Positions 36,901 to 47,350 of a stretch of DNA of 64,000 bases are shown one piece after another. Within the stretch, counting starts at the first letter, position 1. Every line of letters begins with the position of its first letter. The DNA comes from Brenneria izadpanahii (lineage in GTDB: Bacteria > Pseudomonadota > Gammaproteobacteria > Enterobacterales > Enterobacteriaceae), in assembly GCF_017569925.1 (NCBI RefSeq), contig NZ_CP050854.1, positions 1,922,001 through 1,986,000 of the forward strand. Direction: 5' to 3'. Made by a program: the position numbers and the translations under genes. The notes under the pieces are model-generated. The model saw only the letters and a list, made by a program, of their open reading frames with translations, was not told the origin of the DNA and did no database searches.

Positions 36901-37599
36901 ATGCGATTGGACAAATTTTTATCTCAGCAACTGGCTATCAGCCGTTCGCTGGTGGCGCGTGAACTGCGTGCGCAACGGGTTACCGTTGATGGTGAGGTGG
37001 TAAAAAGCGGCGCTTTTAAACTGCTGCCTGAACATCAGGTCGCATTCGACGGCAATCCGCTGGCGCAGTTCCATGGGCCGCGCTATTTCATGCTGAATAA
37101 ACCGCAGGGCTATGTGTGCTCGACGGAAGATCCCGATCATCCGACGATTCTTTATTTTATGGATGTGCCGGTCGCCCACAAGCTGCATGCGGCGGGACGC
37201 CTTGATATCGATACCACCGGTTTAGTGCTGCTAACCGACGACGGGCAGTGGTCGCATCGTATCACTTCACCTAAACATCACTGTGAAAAAACTTATCTGG
37301 TGACGCTGGAGCAGCCATTAAGCGAGGATACCGCCGAACAGTTTGCGGCCGGCATTCAGCTCAATGGCGAGAAGCATTTAACCAAACCCGCCGCGCTGGA
37401 GAAGATAACGGAGTATCAGGTACGTCTGACCATCAGTGAAGGGCGATATCATCAGGTGAAAAGGATGTTCGCCGCGGTAGGCAACCGCGTCGTGCAATTA
37501 CATCGTGAACGTATCGGCGGCATTAGTCTGGACGGCGGATTGGAACCGGGGGAATACCGGGAACTGAGCAGTCAGGAAGTCGCGAGCATCGGGCAGTAA
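36901..37599 (+). CDS. rsuA: 16S rRNA pseudouridine(516) synthase RsuA
   Basis: RsuA, 232 residues, modifies U516 of 16S rRNA. The N-terminal S4 domain ([31 protein letters not shown]) is followed by the synthase domain with the catalytic Asp in [46 protein letters not shown] is the conserved C-terminal motif. It matches E. coli RsuA in length. bcr follows 15 bases later. Confidence 0.97.
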   Translation: MRLDKFLSQQLAISRSLVARELRAQRVTVDGEVVKSGAFKLLPEHQVAFDGNPLAQFHGPRYFMLNKPQGYVCSTEDPDHPTILYFMDVPVAHKLHAAGRLDIDTTGLVLLTDDGQWSHRITSPKHHCEKTYLVTLEQPLSEDTAEQFAAGIQLNGEKHLTKPAALEKITEYQVRLTISEGRYHQVKRMFAAVGNRVVQLHRERIGGISLDGGLEPGEYRELSSQEVASIGQ

Positions 37600-37614
37600 C
37601 CAGGAGTCTTCTCT

Positions 37615-38805
37615 GTGCAACAGAACCAGCCTTCTCATATTGGGTTGATTTTTATCCTAGGCCTGATTTCCATGCTCATGCCGCTGGCGATTGATATGTA
37701 TTTGCCGGCATTGCCGACCATTGCGACGGAATTCAGCGTTGATGCCGGTCGTGTCCAGATGACGCTCAGCACCTATGTTCTGGGATTTTCTCTCGGTCAG
37801 ATGTTCTATGGACCCATGGCCGACAGTCTGGGACGTAAACCGGTCATTCTGGGCGGAACGCTGGTTTTCGCCATTGCGGGAGCGGCCTGTGCGCTGGCGC
37901 AGAGTATCGAACAGCTGATTTATCTGCGCTTCCTGCACGGGATGTCTGCGGCGGCGGCGGCCGTGGTCATCAACGCATTGATGCGTGATATGTTCACCAA
38001 AGATGATTTCTCCCGCATGATGTCGTTTGTCGTGCTGGTGATGACCGTGGCGCCGCTGGTGGCGCCGATTCTAGGCGGCGCGCTGCTGGTATGGTTCAGT
38101 TGGCATGCGATTTTCTGGGTGATGTCGGGCGCCGCCTTGCTGGCGACGGCGTTGGTCTTCTTCTTTATTCAGGAAACGCTGCCGCCGACAAGACGACAGA
38201 AGTTTCATCTGCGCACGACGGTCGGTAACTTTGTGAGCCTTTTCCGTCACAAGCGGGCTTTTAGCTATATGGTGGCCGGGGGGTTCTCTTTCTGCGGGAT
38301 GTTTTCTTTCCTGAGCGCCGGCCCGTTTGTTTACATCGACCTGCATGGCGTTTCCCCGCAGGATTTTGGTTATTACTTTGCTCTGAATATTGTTTTCCTG
38401 GTTCTGATGACGTTGTTTAACAGCCGAAATGTCCGGCGTCTGGGCGCGGTAACGCTGTTTCGCATCGGGTTGACGATTCAGTTTTCCATGGGAATATTTC
38501 TGCTGCTAGTCTGTGCATTTGATCTGGGTTTTCTCGCCCTGGTGTTTGGCGTCGCAATATTTGTTGGTTGCACGGCGATGGTGGGCTCCAATGCGATGGC
38601 GGTGATTCTGGATGAGTTTCCTCATATGGCGGGTACGGCATCGTCCCTGGCGGGGACGCTCCGTTTCGGTTTTGGCGCGGTAACGGGGAGCATCCTGTCG
38701 CTGATGATGTTTAACAGCGCCTGGCCGATGGTGATTTCCATGGCGCTGTGCTCGATGGGGGCTCTGCTGGCCTATCTTTACGCCAGCCGTCCCGCTAAAT
38801 CCTGA
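37615..38805 (+). CDS. bcr: Bicyclomycin/multidrug efflux MFS transporter Bcr
   Basis: Bcr, 396 residues, is a 12-helix MFS drug:proton antiporter of the DHA1 group. Bcr/CflA hallmarks are [17 protein letters not shown] in helix 1 and [21 protein letters not shown] (MFS motif A). Helix 4-5 region INALMRDMF and [27 protein letters not shown] near the end are also shared with E. coli Bcr. It starts at GTG. It sits in an operon with rsuA, as in E. coli. Confidence 0.95.
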   Translation: MQQNQPSHIGLIFILGLISMLMPLAIDMYLPALPTIATEFSVDAGRVQMTLSTYVLGFSLGQMFYGPMADSLGRKPVILGGTLVFAIAGAACALAQSIEQLIYLRFLHGMSAAAAAVVINALMRDMFTKDDFSRMMSFVVLVMTVAPLVAPILGGALLVWFSWHAIFWVMSGAALLATALVFFFIQETLPPTRRQKFHLRTTVGNFVSLFRHKRAFSYMVAGGFSFCGMFSFLSAGPFVYIDLHGVSPQDFGYYFALNIVFLVLMTLFNSRNVRRLGAVTLFRIGLTIQFSMGIFLLLVCAFDLGFLALVFGVAIFVGCTAMVGSNAMAVILDEFPHMAGTASSLAGTLRFGFGAVTGSILSLMMFNSAWPMVISMALCSMGALLAYLYASRPAKS

Positions 38806-39275
38806 TATTCATAACGGCGGGCGCGGCGCGCTGTTTTCCTTCCGCAAAACCTTGCCTCTGTAGTCAAGTCGCTCTCTATTCATCATGCTCGCGCCAGCGG
38901 GGATCTTAAACCGCGCAGCGCCGTGCAATGGCGCGATCGCCGCTTGCGCGCGAATCGGGTGAGTGACGAGATTAATCGCTTTATTTGTTTTGTATATGTA
39001 AAACATATAAAACAAAAGTGAATAGATGGAGTGAAATGGGTTGAGATATTTAATGGAAAGAGTTACATATAACCCAAAGAACAGTAGTAATTTGTGATCG
39101 TGTTGACATTAATTGTCCATATAGTGGCCTATATCAGCTATGGGTAGATAGTGATGCTCAATATAAGTCGTTACATCGTTTTTTTATCTAGAAATGGTGG
39201 AGCGCTCAGGCTACCATGATAAAATGTTATTTATTTGTGAATTCTAAGTAAAACATACCCTGAGGGAAAACCGTC
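38806..39275. other. 470-base bcr-yejG intergenic region
   Basis: AT-rich in its second half and without a supported gene. Around 38,982-39,016 an imperfect AT-rich palindrome is present (TTGTTTTGTATATG / CATATAAAACAAAA). The last 100 bases presumably carry the yejG promoter; I cannot define it. Confidence 0.4.
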
Positions 39276-39620
39276 GTGAATAGTCTCCAACTTTCGGTAG
39301 TGCATCGTTTGCCGCAAAGTTATCGTTGGTTATCGGGTTTTGCAGGTATAAACGTTGAGCCCATTCCGCTAAGTGGCAGAGATGAAGACAATAACCTGAT
39401 TGGCTTGAAATTATTGAGCCATGATGGCGATGATGCATGGAAGGTTATGCGTCACCTGAATCAGTCCCTGAATGAAATTCAGGTCGAGAGTTCCGTGTTG
39501 GAATGGGAAGGCGAGCCTTGCCTGTTTTTACACCGGAATGATGAAAGCACCGCCATGTGCCGTTTGAAAAATATCGGCGTGGCGATTGCCGAGCCCGTGT
39601 CCGCGCAATATCCGTTTTAA
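39276..39620 (+). CDS. yejG: Conserved protein YejG
   Basis: A 114-residue enterobacterial protein of unknown biochemical function. The sequence [22 protein letters not shown] and the C-terminal [15 protein letters not shown] match E. coli YejG. It starts at GTG with GAGGGA upstream. It is convergent with yejF, and a 7-base hairpin (GCAGCAA/TTGCTGC, 39,621-39,648) follows its stop. Confidence 0.9.
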   Translation: MNSLQLSVVHRLPQSYRWLSGFAGINVEPIPLSGRDEDNNLIGLKLLSHDGDDAWKVMRHLNQSLNEIQVESSVLEWEGEPCLFLHRNDESTAMCRLKNIGVAIAEPVSAQYPF

Positions 39621-39717
39621 GCAGCAATATCACTCCTGACGTTGCTGCGCTTTCTGATATCCGTCGATGACTGATTGACGCTTCATCAATAAAATTCAGC
39701 GTGCGTTTAATCCAGCC

Positions 39718-41310
39718 TTAAGATGACAACTGCAGCAGTTCGCGCGTGTAGTCTTGCGCGGGATGAGTAAATACTTCCCGGCAATCCCCTTGCTCCACGA
39801 CTTCGCCTTGCTTTAACACGATCACCTGATGACATAATGCCCGCACGACCTGAAGGTCGTGGCTGATAAACAAATAAGCCAACTGGCGTTTTTGCTGCAG
39901 CGATTTCAGCAAGGCCAGGATCTGAGCCTGAACGGTTCGGTCCAAGGACGAAGTCGGCTCGTCAAGGATGAGCAGCTCGGGTTGCAGAATAAGCGCCCTG
40001 GCGATGGCGATACGCTGGCGCTGTCCTCCTGAAAATTCGGAAGGGTAGCGATGGCGAGTCGATGGATCCAGGCCAACTTCCCGCATCGCTTCAATTACGC
40101 GTTGCTCCCGCTCTTGATTGCTCAACTTCTGATGTACGGTCAGCCCTTCCGAAATAATTTGCTCGGCATTCAGCCGCGGGTTCAAGGCTGAGTTGGGATC
40201 TTGAAATACAACCTGAATCCGGCGGCGGAAGGGCAACATCTGCTTGCGGGTAAATTCATGCAATGGCTGATTATCGAACCAAATTTTCCCGCGTGAACGC
40301 AGTAAACGCAACAGCGCCAGTCCAGTGGTGCTTTTCCCCGAACCGGACTCGCCGACCAGACCGATGCTTTCACCGCGACGCAGGGTGAAGCTGATGTCTT
40401 TGATAACCTGCTTTTCATCGACGATGCGTTGCAGCAGTCCGCGTTTGACAGGGAAGGACACCTGCAATTGTTCAACGCGTAAAATCGGATGGATATCGCT
40501 GGTGAGCGGTTCCGGCTCGCCAGCGGGGTCGGCGTCCAGAAGCTGACGGGTATAAGGGTGTTGCGGAGCGGAGAACAATCTATCGCAGGCGTTATATTCC
40601 ACACGCTGACCAGATTTCATCACTGCAACGTTATCGGCCAAGCGGCGAACAATATTCAGGTTGTGGGTAATGAACAGCAGGCTCATGCCCAGTTCCTGTT
40701 TCAGCTCATCCAGCAGCGCCAATATTTGCGCCTGTACGGTAACATCCAGCGCGGTGGTGGGCTCATCGGCGATCAGCAGGTCGGGCTGCGTCAGCAGCGC
40801 CATGGCAATCATCACCCGCTGGCGTTCCCCGCCGGAAAGCTGGTGGGGGAAATCACCCAGCCGGCTTTTTGCCTGCCGGATGCCGACGCGATCCAGGCAG
40901 GTGACCACCTCGCTGCGGGCGGCGTCATTGCGCATGCCGCGATGCAGCGCGAGCACTTCGATTAGCTGTTTTTCGATGCTTTGCAACGGATTGAGCGAAA
41001 CCATCGGCTCCTGAAAGATCATGGCGATGCGATCGCCGCGGATCTGGCGTAGCGTTTTTTCATCCGCATGCAGCAGCGACTGACCGGCAAAGATGATATC
41101 GCCTTGTTGATAGACCACGGGAGGCGAAGGCAGCAACCGCAGGATGGAGAGGGCGGTCACGCTTTTCCCTGAACCCGATTCTCCCACCAACGCCAGCGTT
41201 TCGCCGGCATTGACCGTAAGCGAGATCTGGTCGACGACTCGCTGCTCGCGCTCTCCGCTGCGAAAGGCGACGCTAAGGTTTTCAATCTGTAATAACGGTG
41301 AAGTAGCCAT
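39718..41310 (-). CDS. yejF: Peptide ABC transporter ATP-binding protein YejF
   Basis: YejF, 530 residues, carries two complete ABC ATPase domains in one chain. Walker A motifs are LVGESGSGKSVTALSIL and LVGESGSGKSTTGLALL. ABC signatures are LSGGERQRVMIAMAL and FSGGQRQRIAIARAL. Walker B motifs are LLIADEPTTALD and LLILDEPTSSLD. It powers the YejABEF importer of oligopeptides, known for microcin C uptake and antimicrobial-peptide resistance in relatives. The ATG at 41,310 (MATSPLL) lies one base after the yejE stop. Confidence 0.95.
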   Translation of the reverse strand: MATSPLLQIENLSVAFRSGEREQRVVDQISLTVNAGETLALVGESGSGKSVTALSILRLLPSPPVVYQQGDIIFAGQSLLHADEKTLRQIRGDRIAMIFQEPMVSLNPLQSIEKQLIEVLALHRGMRNDAARSEVVTCLDRVGIRQAKSRLGDFPHQLSGGERQRVMIAMALLTQPDLLIADEPTTALDVTVQAQILALLDELKQELGMSLLFITHNLNIVRRLADNVAVMKSGQRVEYNACDRLFSAPQHPYTRQLLDADPAGEPEPLTSDIHPILRVEQLQVSFPVKRGLLQRIVDEKQVIKDISFTLRRGESIGLVGESGSGKSTTGLALLRLLRSRGKIWFDNQPLHEFTRKQMLPFRRRIQVVFQDPNSALNPRLNAEQIISEGLTVHQKLSNQEREQRVIEAMREVGLDPSTRHRYPSEFSGGQRQRIAIARALILQPELLILDEPTSSLDRTVQAQILALLKSLQQKRQLAYLFISHDLQVVRALCHQVIVLKQGEVVEQGDCREVFTHPAQDYTRELLQLSS

Positions 41311-41311
41311 A

Positions 41312-42337
41312 TTAATGCGCCTTGCTGGGGTCAAAGGCGTCGCGCACCGCTTCGCCGATAAAAATGAGTAAAGACAGCACGATAGACAGCACCATAAATA
41401 CGGTGATCCCCAACCAGGGGGCCTGGAGGTTATTTTTCCCCTCCAGCAATAATGTACCTAATGAAGGGGAACCCATCGGCAAACCAAATCCCAGGAAGTC
41501 CAGCGAGGTTAGCGTGGTGATCGAACCGCACAGAATAAACGGCAGGTAGGTCAAGGTGGCGACCATCGCATTTGGCAGCATGCAGCGATACATGATGACC
41601 CGATCGCTGACGCCCATCGCCTGCGCGGCGCGGATATAGTCGAAATTCCGTGTACGGAGAAACTCCGCCCGCACGACCCCCACCAGACTCATCCAGCCGA
41701 ATAGCACCGTAATGCCCAACAGCCACCAGAAATCGGGCTGAATCACGCTGGAAAGCAGAATAATCAGAAACAAGGTCGGCATACCGGACCAGACTTCAAT
41801 AAAGCGCTGACCCCACAAATCCAGCCGGCCGCCGTAATATCCCTGCGTGGCGCCGACGGTAATGCCGATCAGACTGGAAAGTATGGTCAGCGCCAGACCG
41901 AACAATAACGAGATGCGGAATCCGTACAACACCTGAGCAACCACATCTTTCCCCTGACTGTCGGTTCCCAGCAGGTTTTGCCGCGATGGCGGGGAAGGGA
42001 AAGAGACGGTCGTGGCGTAGTTAATCGTGTCATAGCTGTAGCGGATCAACGGCCATAATGCCCAGCCGTGATTCGCGATACGTTGAGCGATATAGGGATC
42101 GCGAAAGTCTGTCGTGGTGTCAAACTGGCCGCCGAACGTCGTTTCGCTGTAGTTGACGATAAAGGGCGTATAGATCTGGCCGTCGTACTTCACTAACAGC
42201 GGCTTATCGTTGGCAATCAGTTCTGAGAACAGGGAGACGATAAACAGCGCAAGAAAAATCCACAGCGACCAGTATCCACGACGGTTGCTTTTAAAACGCG
42301 CCCAGCGCGCCTGATTCATGGGGCTCAGTCGGCTCAT
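41312..42337 (-). CDS. yejE: Peptide ABC transporter permease YejE
   Basis: YejE, 341 residues, is one of the two membrane subunits of the YejABEF importer. N-terminal cytoplasmic stretch [20 protein letters not shown], a large periplasmic loop, then the permease core with [27 protein letters not shown] and the EAA-type loop [31 protein letters not shown]. Its ATG overlaps the yejB stop (ATGA). Confidence 0.95.
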   Translation of the reverse strand: MSRLSPMNQARWARFKSNRRGYWSLWIFLALFIVSLFSELIANDKPLLVKYDGQIYTPFIVNYSETTFGGQFDTTTDFRDPYIAQRIANHGWALWPLIRYSYDTINYATTVSFPSPPSRQNLLGTDSQGKDVVAQVLYGFRISLLFGLALTILSSLIGITVGATQGYYGGRLDLWGQRFIEVWSGMPTLFLIILLSSVIQPDFWWLLGITVLFGWMSLVGVVRAEFLRTRNFDYIRAAQAMGVSDRVIMYRCMLPNAMVATLTYLPFILCGSITTLTSLDFLGFGLPMGSPSLGTLLLEGKNNLQAPWLGITVFMVLSIVLSLLIFIGEAVRDAFDPSKAH

Positions 42338-43431
42338 TGGCGTCCCTCGAAATCAATACGCGGGTCAACCAGCGTATAGGTCATATCGCTGATGATATTC
42401 AGCAACAGGCCGATCAGCGTAAAAATATAGAGCGTACCGAACATCACCGGGTAATCGCGTTGCAGCGTGGCGTCGTAGCCCAACAGTCCCAGACCGTTTA
42501 ATGAAAACATCACTTCGATTAACAGCGAGCCGGTAAAAAACATGCTGATAAAGGTGGCGGGGAAACCGGCAATCACCAGCAGCATCGCGTTGCGGAATAC
42601 GTGACGGTAGAGAATGCTTTTTTCATCCAGCCCTTTGGCTCTCGCCGTCACCACATATTGCTTACGGATTTCATCCATAAATGAGTTTTTGGTCAGCATG
42701 GTCAGCGTGGCAAAACCGCCAATCACGGTAGCGAAAACCGGTAAGGCGATGTGCCATAGATAATCGGTGACTTTGCCGTACCAGGGCAGCGTATCGAAAT
42801 TGCTGGAGACCAGCCCGCGCAGCGGGAACCAGTCCAGATAGCTGCCGCCGGCGAACAAAACGATCAGCAGGATAGCGAACAGGAACGCGGGAATGGCGTA
42901 ACCGATGATAATCAGCGTGCTGCTCCAGGTATCAAAGGCTGTGCCGTTTTTGACCGCTTTTTTGATTCCCAGCGGGATGGAAACCAAATAGATAATCAAG
43001 GTGCTCCACAGTCCAAGCGTAATGGAAACCGGCATACTCTCTTTGATCAACTGTATTACGGAAGAGCCCCGGAACAGGCTATCGCCGAAGTCGAAACGCA
43101 GGTAGTCCCACAAGAGTTTGAAGTAACGTTCGTGAATCGGTTTATCAAAACCGTAGCGTTTGGTGATTTCTTCGATTACCTCGGGATCCAGACCGCGGGC
43201 GCCGCGATAGGTATTCTCGATATTGGGGGCGCCCGAACCGCCCGTCCGGGCCATGCCTGCGTCGATGCCGCTGCCGCCGGGAAAACCGCTGCCATGACCC
43301 ATTTCAATGTTGGCGATCGCTTGATCGACCGGCCCGCCCGGCGCGATTTGCACGATAAAGAAGTTGATGGTGATAATCGCCCACAGCGTCGGGATCACCA
43401 GTAAAAGGCGGCGTAATAGATAAGTTCCCAC
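42334..43431 (-). CDS. yejB: Peptide ABC transporter permease YejB
   Basis: YejB, 365 residues, is the partner permease of YejE. It has the DppB-type N-terminus [34 protein letters not shown] and the EAA loop [33 protein letters not shown] YejB-type insert rich in Gly ([23 protein letters not shown]) follows the first helix. It lies 14 bases after yejA. Confidence 0.95.
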   Translation of the reverse strand: MGTYLLRRLLLVIPTLWAIITINFFIVQIAPGGPVDQAIANIEMGHGSGFPGGSGIDAGMARTGGSGAPNIENTYRGARGLDPEVIEEITKRYGFDKPIHERYFKLLWDYLRFDFGDSLFRGSSVIQLIKESMPVSITLGLWSTLIIYLVSIPLGIKKAVKNGTAFDTWSSTLIIIGYAIPAFLFAILLIVLFAGGSYLDWFPLRGLVSSNFDTLPWYGKVTDYLWHIALPVFATVIGGFATLTMLTKNSFMDEIRKQYVVTARAKGLDEKSILYRHVFRNAMLLVIAGFPATFISMFFTGSLLIEVMFSLNGLGLLGYDATLQRDYPVMFGTLYIFTLIGLLLNIISDMTYTLVDPRIDFEGRQ

Positions 43432-43445
43432 GTTGACTCCTTAAC

Positions 43446-45254
43446 TTAACGTCGCTCTGCCGGCAGCGTAGCCGCCTGTTTAACATCGTACCACCAGCCG
43501 TCAAAGCCTAATGAATAAGCCGGGCGAATCGCAGGCATGGCGAACTTATTCCAGTAGGCGAAACGGTCATGATTGGAATACCACATCGGGATCATTAACT
43601 GATTCCAGGTCAGTACCCGGTCCAGCGCTCTTCCTAACGACAATAGCGGCGCTTCCTGTCCAAGATGCCGGGTAATTTCGTCAACCAGCGAATCAATCGC
43701 CGGATCCTGTACGCCGGATGTGTTGTAGGTGGAGTCGATATATTGCGAGTGCCAATACATTTGCAGGCTGTCATTCGGATAGAGAAAGGCAGGGTACAGC
43801 GTCGCCGTCATATCAAAGTCGCGTTTGCGCAGGCGGCTGTTAAACTGGGTGCTGTCGATGTTTCGTATGTTCATCGTGATGCCGAGCTTTTTCAGGTTTT
43901 GCTGAAAAGGCAGCGCGTACTGCGAATTGCCCGCGGTAGGCAACAAGAGTTCGAACGTAAACGGCTTACCCGTTTGACGATTGACCAAGCGCTGATTTTT
44001 CAATTCCCATCCGGCCTGTTCCAGCAGTTTCAGCGCCTTCAGCCAGTTTTCCCGATCGTAACCGCTGCCGTCGGAAGCGGGCGGTTGGTAGCTGGGGCCG
44101 AATACTTCCGGCGGCACTTTGTCCTTCAGCGGCGTCAGCCAGGCCAGTTCTGCCGCGCTAGGCTCTCCTTTTGCGGCATAGATCGTATTCTGAAAATAGC
44201 TATCGACGCGCTGATAGGCGTTGTAATATAGCGCCTTATTCATCCAGTTAAAATCAAACGCCAGCGTCAGCGCCTGCCGAACCCGCCGGTCGCTAAAGAT
44301 CGGCCGTTGAGTATTAAAAGCCAGCCAACGGGTATCTTGCGCGGACTGATTTGTCTGATCCTGCTTGATGATATAACCACGGTCAAAATTACCGCCCTGG
44401 TATTGCGTCGCCCAATGTTTCGGCGAGCCTTCAACTTGCAGATCAAATGCACCCGCTTTAAACGCCTCCAGCGCGACGCTGTCATCCAGATAGTAGTCAT
44501 AGCGGATTTGATCGAAATTATACTGTCCCTTATTTACCGGCAGGTCGGCGGCCCAGTAATCTTTAACCCGTGAATAGGTGACATACTGCCCTGTACGATA
44601 CGCGGTAATGCGATAAGGGCCGCTGGCGGGCGGCGGATAGGGCAGAGGTTCATTTAATTTCTGATTTTTCCAGAATTTCTCCGGCATGATGGGCAGCGTC
44701 AGCAGGCTGAACATGCGGTTTTTATCCGGCGTGGGGAAGTCAAAACGGACCGTAAGCGGCGCCACGGCTTTTGCGGTAACGCCTTTAAAATAGATGCGAA
44801 ACTGCGGCACGCCCTGCGTCATAAACATGTTATAGGTGAATGCTACGTCGGTCGCGGTAATCGGCGTGCCGTCATGAAAACGCGCTCGGGGATTCAGATC
44901 GATTTCTATCCAGTGAAAATCAGCGTCATGGCGGGTGGATTGGGCCACTAACGGATAGTAGCTGCCCGGCTCATCGTCAGAGGTGACGAACAGGGAATCA
45001 TAAAGCCGCTCGGTCCGGGCTGCCGCCACGCCGCGCAAAGCAAAACGGTTAAAGTTATCGAATGTCCCGAGAGCGCTTAGCGTAATACTGCCGCCTTTCG
45101 GGGCATCGGGGTTCACATAGTCGAAATGATGGAAATCCGCATGGTATTTAGGTTCCCCTAAAACAGCGAAAGAGGCGCTATGTTCGATGGTTTCTGCATA
45201 CAATCCCAGCGGCATGATGGAAAACAATACAGCAGTAATAACGCGTTTTAACAT
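43446..45254 (-). CDS. yejA: Peptide ABC transporter substrate-binding protein YejA
   Basis: YejA, 602 residues, is the periplasmic binding protein of the YejABEF importer (SBP family 5). The signal peptide is MLKRVITAVLFSIMPLGLYA, cleaved before ETIEHS. The mature protein shows FAVLGEPKYHADFHHFDYVNPDAPKGGSITLSALGTFDNFNRFALRG and DSVALEAFKAGAFDLQ. The frame stays open to 45,293, but the ATG at 45,254 gives a clean signal peptide and has GGAGA upstream. First gene of the leftward operon. Confidence 0.94.
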   Translation of the reverse strand: MLKRVITAVLFSIMPLGLYAETIEHSASFAVLGEPKYHADFHHFDYVNPDAPKGGSITLSALGTFDNFNRFALRGVAAARTERLYDSLFVTSDDEPGSYYPLVAQSTRHDADFHWIEIDLNPRARFHDGTPITATDVAFTYNMFMTQGVPQFRIYFKGVTAKAVAPLTVRFDFPTPDKNRMFSLLTLPIMPEKFWKNQKLNEPLPYPPPASGPYRITAYRTGQYVTYSRVKDYWAADLPVNKGQYNFDQIRYDYYLDDSVALEAFKAGAFDLQVEGSPKHWATQYQGGNFDRGYIIKQDQTNQSAQDTRWLAFNTQRPIFSDRRVRQALTLAFDFNWMNKALYYNAYQRVDSYFQNTIYAAKGEPSAAELAWLTPLKDKVPPEVFGPSYQPPASDGSGYDRENWLKALKLLEQAGWELKNQRLVNRQTGKPFTFELLLPTAGNSQYALPFQQNLKKLGITMNIRNIDSTQFNSRLRKRDFDMTATLYPAFLYPNDSLQMYWHSQYIDSTYNTSGVQDPAIDSLVDEITRHLGQEAPLLSLGRALDRVLTWNQLMIPMWYSNHDRFAYWNKFAMPAIRPAYSLGFDGWWYDVKQAATLPAERR

Positions 45255-45491
45255 CTTGACGGCATTCTCCCGCAGTCTGACTGGCTTTTGCATGATGGCT
45301 GATTTTTACAGCATAAAGTTTTTGAAATTATTAGCATTACATTGATTAGCCCTAGTTTTCTCTTTTTACCATGAAATAGGCCGATTAACCTACCATAATC
45401 ACCTTATTCCCAAGAGTCATCCCAGGGGCCGTAACATATTGTTAGTAATCTTTTTTAACACAGTTGGCGGCAAGGCTGCGAATCACGCCAT

Positions 45492-45527
45492 AAAAAAACG
45501 CCGCTTATTACTAAGCAGCGTTTTTTT
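45492..45527 (-). terminator. Terminator downstream of mepS
   Basis: An 11-base stem with one mismatch (AACGCCGCTTA / TAAGCAGCGTT), a TTAC loop, an A run on the left and a T run on the right. On the minus strand it lies about 45 bases after the mepS stop. It shields the yejA promoter region from mepS transcription. Confidence 0.85.
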
Positions 45528-45573
45528 ATCTCGTTTGGCATTTACCTTCGCATATCAAGGAAAGGGTGCTGAA

Positions 45574-46158
45574 TTAGCTGTTGGTCCCTTTATCCAGCAC
45601 TCGGCGGGCCTCGTGATAGCGTTTTTTCCAATAGGCTTCGTCCAGATTGGAAATCATGACGCCGCTGCTGGTCGAGGCGTGAACAAACTGGTTATTGCCG
45701 AGATAAATGCCGACATGGCGCCCGGTTGAACCCGCGCGGAACATAACAAGGTCGCCCGGACGCAGTTTAGCGCGCTGAATTTTTTGTCCGACTTCCTGTT
45801 GTTCATAGGTTGAGCGGGGCAAATCCATACCGAACTGTTCACGGAAAGTCCGGCGAACAAATGCGGAACAATCAATACCGCCTTTGCTGTCGCCGCCTAA
45901 ACGGTAACGAACGCCTTTCCAGCTGGCATATTGGCTAAGTAATTTGGATTTGATATCCACATTACGCACTAATGCTTCAAATTCATCCTGAGAGGCTTGC
46001 AGTAAAAGGCCATCTTTATCGTTAACTGCATGCATCTCAGTTTGTGGGTTTTGGTGATTAGATACATTGTTACTACTACATGCGGAAAGCGTTAACGCTA
46101 TCGCAACAGCAGGCAACGCCCGCCAGATATATCTCAGAATCGGTTGAGATTTGACCAT
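45574..46158 (-). CDS. mepS: Murein DD-endopeptidase MepS (Spr)
   Basis: MepS, 194 residues, is an outer-membrane lipoprotein that cleaves D-Ala-mDAP crosslinks so that peptidoglycan can expand. The lipobox LSAC puts the lipid on C27. The NlpC/P60 catalytic triad is C97 (GGIDCSAFV), H148 (GRHVGIYLG) and H160 (FVHAST). RLGGDSKGG and LRPGDLVMF are also family motifs. Single gene with its own promoter in the 430 bases upstream. Confidence 0.96.
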   Translation of the reverse strand: MVKSQPILRYIWRALPAVAIALTLSACSSNNVSNHQNPQTEMHAVNDKDGLLLQASQDEFEALVRNVDIKSKLLSQYASWKGVRYRLGGDSKGGIDCSAFVRRTFREQFGMDLPRSTYEQQEVGQKIQRAKLRPGDLVMFRAGSTGRHVGIYLGNNQFVHASTSSGVMISNLDEAYWKKRYHEARRVLDKGTNS

Positions 46159-46591
46159 TGTTGTTATGTTTCCTTGAAGTCCTTAACGATAAATATCGTT
46201 ATAAATGCCAAACGACAAAACGAGATCCAGCCTAAAACAGAGCTCGCGCTTCTCCAAACACGGGGTAATGGAAATGTGTTGGAATGCACAATTATTTTCT
46301 TTTGCCCTAGCCTAAAGAGAGACAAAAAGCAAACTTTAGTGAGACTACCGTATAGATAAACAGATTGCGAGTAGTTTTAACTATTTTATTTATAAGATTT
46401 AATGATGTGGTTAGTGAAAAAACGGCGATGTAAAAAATCTTAACCGGAAGGCGTTTTCCTTAAAAAAATGTGTCAGAAAAGAGAGCGGAGTCTGACGCGC
46501 GGATACGAATACTTTGATAATAAGGAAAATCACTCGCGGAATAGCGCCGACCGCGACAGCGGCCGGCAAGAAATCGGCGCGGCAGTCAATG
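46159..46591. other. 433-base lpxT-mepS intergenic region
   Basis: AT-rich and without a supported gene. It should contain the mepS promoter and the 3' end of the lpxT transcript. I see no clear terminator or operator. Confidence 0.4.
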
Positions 46592-47308
46592 TTATGACGG
46601 CTTTTGCCCTGATTGGCGCCGATTGGGTAAATAGCGATGCAGCACATTAATTAATGCGTCGCTGGCGGGCGTGAGCAGCAACCAGCTCAATCCAACCAGG
46701 ACGACCGATAGCGAACCCACCGCAATGTCGGTAAACCAGTGAGCGCCGATCATGAGGCGCGGCAGTGAAAAAATAATTACGATCGCCACGCTCGCGGCGA
46801 ATGCGGCGCGGGTGAAGTAGCGCAGCATAAAGGCGGCGAATACCATCAGCATCATGCCGTGATCGCCAGGAAAACTGTCTTTAGAGGCATCTTTCGCCGG
46901 AATGCCTGTCAAGTCGCTAACCCGGTTAATATCATGAAAGTAGAGCGTCGGGCTGGCATGTTGGACCGGCAGCAAATGACCCAGTTGATTCAGTACCAGG
47001 GCGCTGAACAGCATAACGATACCGATAATCACCAAACGCCGCCGTCCGGACTGTGTCGCTTTTAGATAAAACGACAGATATAGCAACCCCATCGCAATCA
47101 GCGCGCAAGCATCAAACGCCCGGAGGTTGGTTATCGCCACCAGCTTTAGAAACGCCGGGCTTTGGGCTAGCAGGCGATTAAAATAGAAGAAGATATGGCT
47201 GTCTATGCTAAACCAAAAGCCGTGGTCTGGCGGTAAATACCAGGACAAAAAAAGCCCAATACCTAATATATTGAGCAGTAAAATAGTGAAATTATTACGC
47301 CGTGACAT
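46592..47308 (-). CDS. lpxT: Kdo2-lipid A phosphotransferase LpxT (PAP2 family)
   Basis: LpxT (YeiU), 238 residues, is an inner-membrane PAP2 enzyme that moves a phosphate from undecaprenyl pyrophosphate to lipid A, giving the 1-diphosphate form. Phosphatase motifs are visible: KDSFPGDHGMMLM (motif 2) and RLMIGAHWFTDIAVG (motif 3 with catalytic His and Asp). It has about six transmembrane helices. Length equals E. coli LpxT. It lies next to yeiR on the same strand. Confidence 0.93.
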   Translation of the reverse strand: MSRRNNFTILLLNILGIGLFLSWYLPPDHGFWFSIDSHIFFYFNRLLAQSPAFLKLVAITNLRAFDACALIAMGLLYLSFYLKATQSGRRRLVIIGIVMLFSALVLNQLGHLLPVQHASPTLYFHDINRVSDLTGIPAKDASKDSFPGDHGMMLMVFAAFMLRYFTRAAFAASVAIVIIFSLPRLMIGAHWFTDIAVGSLSVVLVGLSWLLLTPASDALINVLHRYLPNRRQSGQKPS

Positions 47309-47350
47309 GAAATAGGTAACTCAAGATATAAATTTAACCAAATAACGATT

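Noticed and set aside
36785..36915. Minus-strand hydrophilic frame ending RQRAKTHEDEEDQRKPPPE, overlapping the rsuA start
   Set aside because: The sequence looks protein-like, but the frame has no ATG, GTG or TTG between the upstream stop and its end.
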